64,000 bases of DNA from Owenia fusiformis (Eukaryota; Annelida; Polychaeta; Sabellida; Oweniidae): NCBI GenBank assembly GCA_903813345.2, contig CAIIXF020000005.1:1738001-1802000 (forward strand), read 5' to 3'. Shown here one piece after another: positions 12,702 to 24,700 of the stretch. Within the stretch, counting starts at the first letter, position 1. Every line of letters starts with the position of its first letter. The position numbers and the translations under genes were made by a program. The notes beneath the pieces were generated by a model. It had not been told where the DNA came from. It ran no database searches and worked only from the letters and a program-made list of their open reading frames with translations.

Positions 12702-15700
12702 GTTAGGGAATCCTTGAAAGTTTCTTATAAAAACGTTTTTTTAAGAAATGTCAAGCAGAATTAAAAGAAACCTTTTTCAATACATCAGTGTTAATGTATA
12801 GTTTCTTCATTCTCTACTACAAAATCCGGAATTGTAATCTCTAATTTGTCTCTTACTTCCAGTCAGCCAGGCTTATTCCGCCATATACAACCAGGCAGAT
12901 TCTCAAAGCAGCTGCAGGAGAACAAACAGGGAATTGTCATTTCAGATAATCTCAACATGGGAGAATTGAGGCTAGGTCAGCAGAGAACCACAGTTCTAAG
13001 GATCAGGTAATATGTCTTGTGTTCTGCACAAGGTTTAACAACCCACTGCAAAGTTTGGTTCTAAATATTCTTGTTTCATTTTAGATATAATGGTCGAAGT
13101 ATCCTAATTTTTCATGATTTCCCACATTCTTATTGGAATGCATACAAATTTTTGACTTGATGTGATATTTCAAAGTCTGCATAACCCTCTGCAGTGCGTT
13201 GATGCAGTTCTATAATGAAGTTTTATTTAAAGAATTATTATGCCCTAGAATTAGTCAGATTTCTGATTCCACAGTACCAAAAGACACCTTGATTTAATTA
13301 CTTTACAGTAACACAAGTTCCGTGTGTCATACATTATTGAAGTGTGCACCAAAGAAGCAAACAGACTGTCAGTTTGAGGTTAAAAGTTACTGTCTGGTTG
13401 CTAAAGGTGGAGCAAAGGAGATGTTAGAAGACCAGAATGCATCTGTAGCATTGCACCCTGGGAGTAATCTACTTGTTAACATTATATGTACAGCGAAGTA
13501 AGGGGGCATTTACATTATTTTTTTCTCATCTATTTAATTTATTTATATATAGTTTCTATGAATATATGCCATGAAATAAACAATAGAGGCATTCCAAATG
13601 CACTTCAAATTTGAAACAATTGAACAAAATGTATTAATAAAAATAGTTATTACAATAAGTAAATAAAGCTCGTAAATATGTTACCATTTTTTCAATTTTA
13701 GTAATTTAGGTGCTGACAAACAACTGTTGATGGCCGAGTTTGAAGGCTTTAAGATAGGAAGGAACATGAGTGTTGATGTGACAGGTGTTGGACAGCAAGC
13801 TATAGGGCCCACCAACCCCTATGTGAGGAAACAGACATTTGGAAGATATAAGACCTCTGCTGAGACACAGGGGGATACTTGGCTTGTACCTGGAGAAAAA
13901 ATACAAAGGTTTGTGGCATCTTTATCACACTTTTTCAAACTGCTTTATTGTACTCAACTTGTGCTGATGGGTGTGCTTTTAAGTGTACTTTTTTGAGTAG
14001 GGGGGGGGGCAGAAAAATCTTTACATCAAAATTCCATAAAAAACGCTGGGTATATTACTCAGTGGCCATTTTTAATTTTTCTCTTCAAAGTGTGTCTTGT
14101 TATAACTCAGATATGATAAAATAAACGATATATGACCCTACATTGTATTCAACAGGAGTAAGATGAATCTTAAGATGTCCAACAAGTTGCCTCAGTACCC
14201 AGTTCCCAGGGAGGTGCGGGAATGTGTCCTTGAAGACAAGGATCTCATAGCAATTATACCTCCACTTGGTGAGGTGAGTATATTAATTCATTTATCAAAC
14301 TTTCTTTGAAGTTATCACTTTTAAGGCATTTTGTATAGATTTTATCAAGATTGAGATTTGTAAGCTTGACTTGTAACACATCTTTATGTCACCACTACAA
14401 GTGTAACAAATGGTATATGTTGTCTTGTCTACATTATGTTACTGAAATATAAGACTAAAATTATGAAAAAAGAAAGCTAATGTTTTTTCATTCTATGTGA
14501 ATGGGTGTATTTTTTATGTTATCTAGGAGCTCTGCCTGGAGAATTATGTTGAGAAACTTTCCACTCTGCTGTACTTGGAGGAGATACAAGAGGAGGTTGA
14601 CATCAGGACATATGACATGGAGAGAGTAAGAGTCCATCTTATTAATGTACCTAAAGTATGGCATTATCAGTCTTTTTGTTGGCATGATTTGATTCTTAGT
14701 ACTAAAATGTAGAACTTGTTAGTTTTTTGGACGTACTCAGTAAATCAATTTGGTGCTCATTTTTGATTTTTGATTTTTTTTAAAACAATAGGTTTATTTC
14801 ATTGATATATTTTTCATGGCATAATACACAATCATGCGGCAAATCGCCTCGTTTAAAACCAAACTATCATGAGATAATGCCTCTACACAAGTAAGTATGT
14901 AATGCGGAAAGTGCATGTTTGCACAACTGGTCGATGCAGCTGCATTTAGACAGTGAATGAAGTGGGTCAATATCATGTTCAGTATTGTTGATATTTTTTC
15001 CAGGTATGTCTAGAGATGTATGGGGGATACCTCAAGCTGCAGGTGGGAACAGGCTTAGCTGAGGGGCGCCCCTCTGTGCTGGTGGGTGACTCAGTGATCC
15101 TATCTGTGCCTGAAGATGGCTACATGAATGAGACACACCCAGAATACGAGGGCATTGTACATGAGGTAAGTCTAGGGTCTAGAGCAATAATCTAAATGAA
15201 TGAGACACACCCAGAATACGAGGGCATTGTACATGAGGTAAGTCAAGAGTCTGGAACAATAATCTAAATGAATGAGACACACCTAGAATACGAGGGCATT
15301 GTACATGAGGTAAGTCAAGAGTCTAGAACAATAATCTAAATGAATGAGACAAACCTAGAATATGAGGGCATTGTACATGAGGTAAGTCAAGAGTCTAGAA
15401 CAATAATCTAAATGAATGAGACACACCCAAAATATGAGGGCATTGTACATGAGGTAAGTCAAGAGTCTAGAACAATAATCTAAATGAATGAGACACACCT
15501 AGAATACGAGGGCATTGTACATGAGGTAAGTCAAGAGTCTAGAACAATAATCTAAATGAATGAGACACACCTAGAATACGAGGGCATTGTACATGAGGTA
15601 AGTCAAGAGTCTAGAACAATAATCTAAATGAATGAGACACACCCAGAATACGAGGGCATTGTACATGAGGTAAGTCAAGAGTCAAGAACAATAATCTAAA

Positions 15701-18700
15701 TGAATGAGACACACCTAGAATACGAGGGCATTGTACATGAGGTAAGTCAAGAGTCTAGAACAATAATCTAAATGAATGAGACACACCCAGAATATGAGGG
15801 CATTGTACACGAGGTAAGTCAAGAGTCTAGAACAATAATCTAAATGAATGAGACACACCCAGAATACGAGGGCATTGTACATGAGGTAAGTCAAGAGTCT
15901 AGAACAATAATCTAAATGAATGAGACACACCTAGAATACGAGGGCATTGTACATGAGGTAAGTCAAGGGTCTAGAACAATAATCTAAATGAATGAGACAC
16001 ACCTAGAATACGAGGGCATTGTACATGAGGTAAGTCAAGAGTCTAGAACAATAATCTAAATGAATGAGACACACCCAGAATATGAGGGCATTGTACATGA
16101 GGTAAGTCAAGAGTCTAGAACAATAATCTAAATGAATGAGACACACCCAGAATATGAGGGCATTGTACATGAGGTAAGTCAAGAGTCTAGAACAATAATC
16201 ACAATGATCAGACAGAAATAGTATGAATAATTGGAATATCATTTCAAATTCAATAGTGAAATGTACCAAATCTTATATCTTATAACAAACTTTACAAAGA
16301 AAAAGAACTATATTATTAAAAATGATATAAAGTAAAATATTGAATTAAATGTTTATTCATGTTTATAATGATTTTTACCTGAATGGTTCGTAATCAGCTA
16401 AATTCTAACTTTTTCAGATGTTTAGTGATTCTGTTCTTCTGAAGTTCAATGAAACATTTCACACAAAATACATGGGGGAAGACTACAATGTACGATTTGT
16501 TTTCAAAAGGTGAGACGTAATATGGGAAAGCTTTTTATTTTTTGAGTTTCCAATGACAATGTTCACAAATAGGAATAACGGCCAAGTTATAAATATAAAA
16601 GCCTGACATACTCAGAAGTTTGCCATTACATAAAAGCATCACAAATGAATGTTATTGAGAAATGCAGATCTAGTGAAATTGTCCCGATTGCCTGTATAGA
16701 GGTATCGAATTTGTATAATTGAAATTCAGTAGCATACATTGTGTGTAGCCTTGGAATAATACTATTATATATGGGGAGAGGTTGTGATTATTGATGATAA
16801 ATTAATTGAAATAAAATTCTGGAATATTTGTTCCAGGACACCCATACGTAGATGTCACCGGGCTGTCAGACAGGCTCCATCATTGGGCAAAGAAGGTATG
16901 CATATATATAATCATCAGAATTAACTCATCAAACATTTGAGATTACAGGAGGTCAAGTCAGCTATTAAGACTAATAAGTTACATAAGTTGTTTGAAACAA
17001 TGTTTTTTCATATGAAAATCTTGAATGATTACTTATCCATGAATGTGTATTTTAGTCATTTTTCCTGATGACCTGGTTCCAAAGATGTCCCAATTGACTC
17101 AAGGCAGGAGGAAGGGAGTCAGTCCAGTGAAGCCTATCAGGACACCAACTAAGACCACGAACACAGGGAAATTGGAGGCCAAAGCACGTCATGAACTTGA
17201 GCGGGAACACATGGAGTTGGTGAATAAGCAATTGAATGATCGACAGAGATCAGCTGTATGGAGGATTCTTAATGGGCACTGCAGACCAACTCCTTACATT
17301 CTCTTTGGACCTCCAGGTTTGACACATTTTGTTTTTGTTTTCCATGAACCTGTTCACATCAAGAGATTCTGAAAACACTGGGGTCAATTTGGTATTAATA
17401 ATGATTCACTAAATATAAGATATTCTCTTTCGAGAAGTGTTAACTGAACATATAATTCTCTTCTCTATTACTATGTGCCAACCAGAAGTGGTGACATTAT
17501 ACAAATAGTGACTGCCATTGAGGGCAATAGTGTAAATTATTTCCCCGAGGGAATATCCTCTACAATGTACTATTCCCGAAGCCGCAGGCTGAGGGAATAG
17601 TACATTATAGAGGATATTCCCAAGGGGAAATCATTTACACTATTGCTCGAAATTAGGCAGTCACTATTTGTTTTATTATATACCCTATACTGACTCTTGT
17701 CCTGTTTCCTCTGCGAAGGCAAAAAAAGGCTTAGAAAGCCCCCTCCCCGGGTCCATTGTTAGCATTATAAGCAGACTTAGCTGTGACGTCATCAGATGCT
17801 CAACATAAATTTTTGCCCCTGAGACTCTCACTTGACAAATTCAATCGCGTTTAACACGCGGAATAGATTATCATAACACTTGAAATTACACAGACGTATT
17901 GAGCTTAGGGAACTTTATACACGTTGCTTATATTGTATTGTTCACGCACGTCTGTCATGGTGAACGGAGTTGATTTGTGTTTGTGCTCATCCTCCATTTT
18001 TCTGTTTTTCGTCTGCGCAGTGATGATGCGCAGACGTTTCCAAGGGTAATAGAAGTTGCAATCGTGACGTCAGCGGGCAATAGTTCAAATGTATATTCCC
18101 GCTGACGTCACATTTGAGGGAATATAACTTTCCGAGGGAAATAGTAAATCTATTTCTGAACACGTGACTAGGTATTGACCAATCAGGATTAGTGTTACAT
18201 ATTGGGTATATAATAAATTGTTATAGTCTTCAACTTTTCTTTGGATGGTGTTCGGAGTTTGGCATCTGTAACAAATGTAACAAATCCCAAGTGGTGACAT
18301 TTATGTTAATGCCTTGTTAGACATGTTTTTCAATGCAACTGCATGAACTCCCCGACATTTCTTCTCATGCAATCATAACATTATATATTGAAAGACAAGT
18401 ACATTAAACCATGAATCAAATATGTTTCAGGTACTGGTAAAACAGTGACCCTAGTAGAGTCCATTCTGCAGGTCTTCCACAATGTGCCATCTAGTCGTAT
18501 AATAGCATGTGCCCCTTCCAACAGTGCAGCTGACCTGATTACAGAGAGGCTACATGAGAGTGGACACATTAAGACAGGGGAGATGGTCAGACTCATTGCA
18601 TTCTCCAGAAACATTGAGGTAAGTGGACACATTAAGACAGGGGAGATGGTCAGACTCATTGCATTCTCCAGAAACATTGAGGTAAGTGGACACATTAAGA

Positions 18701-21700
18701 CAGGGGAGATGGTCAGACTCATTGCATTCTCCAGAAACATTGAGGTAAGTGGACACATTAAGACAGGGGAGATGGTCAGACTCATTGCATTCTCCAGAAA
18801 CATTGAGGTAAGTGGACACATTAAGACAGGGGAGATGGTCAGACTCATTGCATTCTCCAGAAACATTGAGGTAAGTGGACACATTAAGACAGGGGAGATG
18901 GTCAGACTCATTGCATTCTCCAGAAACATTGAGGTAAGTGGACACATCAAGACAGGGGAGATGGTCAGACTCATTGCATTCTCCAGAAACATTGAGGTAA
19001 GTGGACACATCAAGACAGGGGAGATGGTCAGACTCATTGCATTCTCCAGAAACATTGAGGTAAGGGCTCAGAATGTGATGTGAATGAAAATTGTGATTGA
19101 TATTTTATCTGCATATGTTATGATACATATCGGATATGTTAAGTTTAAGAGCTTAGTTTAATGTTTAGTTCATTCTTTTTGTTGTTGGGCATTACATTAA
19201 AGCATATCTGTAAATAATATGTTAATGACTTAAATTTCAGGTTTGTAATGTACATTTACATTTGTCCTTGATTTTAAAGTGAATAATAAATGAAATAATG
19301 TTTTTGAAGGATTGTCCTGAATGTGTGCAGCCATATTGTATGACAGGAGGAGACGAGATAGAGTCTGTTTCACGTCATAGATTGATCATCACAACATGTT
19401 CTTCCACTGGCTCCCTCTATAATCTAGGTCTCAGAGTTGGTCATTTCACACATTGTTTCATAGATGAGGTATGTCTAGAGGCAAAATATCAAAAGATCAA
19501 AATATTTTTTTTGTTTTTGTTAACATGTCTTAAAATACTTATTTATATGTTGATAATAGACATAACTATTCACTTGTTTAAACAAAACTATTATATTTGA
19601 CCATATGCAATACATTAAATAATTCATGTTTATACTGGATATTGTAGGCAGGTCAGGCCACTGAACCAGAGGTATTAGTTGCTGTTGGTCTGGTAGCCAC
19701 ACACCCTGAGGGTCAGGTCAGTATGTAATACTACTCTAAATGGAACATATTACATACAGGTCTGCTCAGGTCTTTTGCTGAATGGACTATGGTATTGCAC
19801 CACAGTTTTCACCAGTCATGAAACCTAGTGAGAGCCCTGCTGCACGTAGTGTATGGTTCTATTTCTACTTGGAAGACATTTTGTATATGCAGTAAAACAA
19901 AGTCAAAAACTCAATTTTGTGCACTTTATTATTCAAAATTAATTGTTAATATAAATGTAGCCTGCTATTGTATGCTGTTTCCAGATTGTCTTGGCTGGAG
20001 ACCCCATGCAACTAGGCCCAGTATTGAGATCAAATCTAGCCAAGACATATGGTCTTGAGATATCCCTGCTGGAGAGACTGATAGAGCGCCCCCTATATGC
20101 CAGGAATGAAGTGAAATTCTCAGACCATGGGAGCTATGATCCTCTATTGGTAAATAACACACTATAATATTTGATATAATTAAGCTGCACCAATGGTCTA
20201 AATGTGATATGGCCCTTTGAATTAAATGTCCATTGTGTATAGTTTTATTGAACTTTGATAAAGTGCTGTTACTGTATGTATTGTTGTTGTATATTTACAG
20301 ACGCAAGAGCAAGATGCATTTTGCTTTTCAATCACTGTATGTCTATGTATGAGCATCTCCTGCAGTTTATGGAAATCTAGAATCAATTTGTTTGGCATTC
20401 TGTACACAAAATCTAGATATGATCACTCTTATCTTGCACTCTGTTTACTTATAATGTATTTAACTTGACAATTTTTCTTTCAGGTAACAAAGTTGGTTCA
20501 AAACTATAGGTCCCACTCTATACTCTTGAAGTTGCCATCAGAGACATTTTACTTTGATGAACTAGTCCCCTGTGCAGACCCCAGCCTTGTCAACCAACTC
20601 ACACACTTTGAGCTGCTGCCCAATAGAGTAGACTGCCCCTTGATATTCCATGGTGTCAGGGTATGTAATTAAAAAACTAGAATAAAAATTCTTTGAAATG
20701 ACATGTCAGTTTTACAATGTTTACTAACATAGGTATACAATACATGTATCTGAGCAGACAAGCAAATAACATGTACAGGTTGTATTTTGAATATTAAAGA
20801 ATGTATTGGCTCCTAACCAGGCCCTCAGTTTTTATGTCCCCACCACATAGTGTGGGGCCATAGTGTTGGGCCATATTGTCAGCCTAGGCGCGTCCGTCTG
20901 TCTGTCCGTCTGTCTGTCCGTCTGTCCAAAACCGCTACAGATATCACCTTCAAATTTTCAGGGATAACTTATGAGTGCATATAGATGTGGATGAAAAAAA
21001 ATAGCTCTATACCTACTTCCTGTCAGCCATTTTGAAGTCAAATGCTAAAATCCTTGTCTGCAAACTTTAAGAAAAACGGCTTCATAGTTGCTTTTAAAAC
21101 TTTAACATCTTGTTCAGCTCACTTCATTCTAGATCTGATTAGGTTTTGGACCTGTTAGCTCAGTCATGTCAGCCATTTTGAATGTTTGAAGAAAAGTTAG
21201 CGCACGATAATACGTTGTATCATATTGAATGGTGTTTTTCAGTTTTCATACTTTAACTATTTAGTAGCTTTATAAATAATTTCAGGTGTTCTTTGTTGTA
21301 AAAGCCTATGTTATTGTTAACAGTAGTTATATGTGATAATTTTGTAAAGAGAAATCAGCAAAAACTTATAATCAATTTTTTATTGTCGGCCATTTTGGAT
21401 TTTTCCGTCCTAAAATCTTGTCAGTAAAGTCTTGTCTACGCGTTTTAAGGTGAACCGTTTGGTAGATCAATTTCAAATTTTCAGATATGATTCTTAGTAT
21501 GAAAATCTAGATTTGATTAGTTTTTGGGCATTCTGGGTAAATGTCAAGGCAGCCATTTTGGATTTTCCGTCCTAAAATCTTGTCTCTAAAGTCTTGTCTA
21601 CGCATTTCCAGGTGAACCGTTTGGTAGATCAATTTCAAATTTTCAGGAATGATTCTTAGTATGAAAATCTAGAACAGATTAGTTTTTTGGCATTCTGGAT

Positions 21701-24700
21701 AAATGTCAAGGCAGCCATTTTGGATTTTCTGTCCTCAAATCTTGTCTATAAAGTTTTGTTGACATGTTTTCTGGTTGACTGTGTGACAGATCAATTTCAA
21801 TTTTTCAGGGGTGGTTCTTAGTATAAAAATCTAGAACTGACTTATCTTTGGCATTCTGGGTAAATTTTAAGGTGGCCATTTTGGATTTTCCGTCCTCAAA
21901 TTGTGTCGGTAAAGTCTTGTCTACTCATTTTTAGGATAACCATTTGACGGGATCACCCATAGGTGGGGACATTTTGTACACATTTGTGTTCTTGTATATT
22001 ATTATGTCACAACCTTAAGTGGTAACATATTGTTATAGTTTCAAACTTTTTTGTGGATGGTGTTTGGCATTTGGTGTTGGTGTCTGTAAGAAATGGTACC
22101 TAGGTGTAGAATTTATGTGTAGAGGTATTAATAGGAATGTTTATATTTCATCATACAAACAAAACAAGATAGGTCAAACATGTTCTTTGTAAACATTTTC
22201 TATCGCACTTTAAAAAAGTGTTGTATTGTCATCTTGTTTTGATGGGCGAGTTTGCGCACCTGTTTCTGTATGGGCGGGTGTCACATAAATCTTGTCATCA
22301 AATTCCCAGGAAAACCAGTCATCCATTCGACTTAAATTTTTTACAGACGCAACAGCAAAATGCCCAAATCTGATTAGCTAATGGCAGTAATTTTGCTCTT
22401 TCAAGTGCAATATTTATTATTGTGTTTCTTGTTTTAAAGGGTAGTGATATGAGGGAAGAAAGTAGTCCCAGTTGGTTCAACCCCCAAGAGGCACTACAAG
22501 TCGTTAAGTACCTCAAAGCACTGGTCTCCAATGATGAATACTCTCTGTCCTATAGTGATATAGGGGTCATCACACCATATAGAAAACAGGTAACTTTTGA
22601 GATGGTAAAATATGAGTCAAATAAGCTACAGCAATGAGATGTACCAATTCTTAGATGTTATGAGAAAATAACCTGAGAAAAAACACTGAGAGAATTTTTG
22701 GAAGCACATTGATTGACCTCGATATAATATCCATAAGCTTCAAGTAAATGTTGTCAAGAATGGAAAACATCAAATTTTTATTTTTATTTGCAGGTTGAGA
22801 AAATCCGTGTGTTAATGGAGCAGTTAGGTCTGGAGAAGGTCAAGGTCGGGTCAGTCGAAGAATTTCAAGGTCAAGAAAGGCTTGTCATGATTGTATCAAC
22901 TGTGAGTTAATCCAAAGATTATCAGTTTGTTAAATAAATGAATGTAAACATAATAGTTGTGATTTACTACTTTCTTGATAGGCTAACATAATTTAGTAAC
23001 ATTTACTTTGAATAGATGGCAGTTAAGGTAGTTGTTCACTGGCAATAGGCTCCATGCTATAGGATAGGAGCAATTATTTGATGAGTGTTCAGCTTTAGGA
23101 CATATAAATTTCATGATATCAAATTATTTTTTTTATAATTTTGATTGATTTAATGAAATATTCCAGAAGTACAGGGTGGGCCAAAAAAATGCCACTTTTT
23201 TTCAAAATGCTATAACTTTTGTAATTTTTGATACAGAATCATAATTTGCATACCAAATGAAACTTGAGGTTGTTATCTAGCCATTGATCATGAAGTATAC
23301 ACTTTTACTTGAATAAAATATGTCACCAGCGTCTCATTTAAACATGTGGTGTGCCATGAGAAATAAGCATAATTTGCATAATGTTCCTAAACTGATACGC
23401 CCTGATGACCGCAAGCTAATAGCCCTAATTCAAACCCAAGTGAGTATAGGGTATGGGGAGGTCTCCAGGAGATGGTATGAAGGCACCCAATCTAAAAAAT
23501 TGCTTAACTAAAGCTGGCAATTAAGACACGTTGAAAAAAATATATAGCTAACATTTCATTGATACTGCTATATCAGCAAGGCGACTACAACTAAAATCTA
23601 TCATCAAATGGGGTGGCGGACCAATTGAAACTCCTCTTTTAGATCAAATATAATCCCAGTTGAAGGACGTATTACATTATATTATTACTAAGAACCCTTG
23701 GCACTATATAACTGCAAAATTTGGGGTATGTAGGTTGGAAAATAAAAAAGTTATAGTGTCTTGAAAAAAAGTGGCGTTTTTTTGGCCCACCCTGTATATC
23801 ATGTTATAGTACAGAGTATCAGTTATATTAACAAAGGATTTTATTTATCTTTCTAGATAAGATGTTCTGTGGTTGCTTGCAAGTGTACTTTCCAAAAATC
23901 ACACCTGTTTTTATGCATTTTGCATGTTGTCTGGCATTCTATTGAAACCCCACTACATCTTGTTACTAAATAGAAAATCAGTGAAAGTATTTTATTTATC
24001 TTTCTAGGTGAGATCTAATGAACAGATGCTTGGCTATGACTACAAGTTCAACCTTGGCTTCCTGAGCAATCCTAAACGTTTCAATGTGGCAATAACCAGA
24101 GCCCAGGCCCTGTTGGTCATCATAGGCAACCCTCATGTACTGTGTCAGGTAGTTACTTTAAATATGAATATTATGATATGAGCAATCCTAAACGTTTCAA
24201 TGTGGCAATAACAAGAGCCCATGCCCTGTTGGTCATCATAGGCAACCCTCATGTACTGTGCCAGGTAGTTACTTTAAATATAAATATTATGATATGAGCA
24301 ATCCTAAACGTCTCAATGTGGCAATAAACAGAGCCCAGGCCCTGTTGGTCATCATAGGCAACCCTCATGTACTGTGCCAGGTAGTTACTTTAAATATGAA
24401 TATTATGATATGAGCAATCCTAAACGTCTCAATGTGGCAATAACAAGAGCCCATGCCCTGTTGGTCATCATAGGCAACCCTCATGTACTGTGCCAGGTAG
24501 TTACTTTAAATATGAATATTATGATATGAGCAATCCTAAACGTCTCAATGTGGCAATAACAAGAGCCCATGCCCTGTTGGTCATCATAGGCAACCCTCAT
24601 GTTCTGTGCCAGGTAGTTACTTCAAATATGAATATGAAATTATATTAATAACGCAGATGCGAGTAGGTAGTTACCAATTTCACCACCAGGTGGCTCGTTC

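Noticed and set aside
15715-16269. Minus-strand open frames over the 72-bp array
   Set aside because: They arise from a repeat unit with no stop codons on that strand; the plus strand carries the conserved exon.
18381-19055. 224-codon minus-strand open frame over the exon 11 array
   Set aside because: It is the antisense shadow of the 63-bp in-frame repeat; the plus strand is the conserved helicase.
23320-23511. Transposase gene in the 623-bp mariner-like element
   Set aside because: The open stretch is 63 codons, lacks a DDE/D catalytic region and the element is too short to be autonomous.
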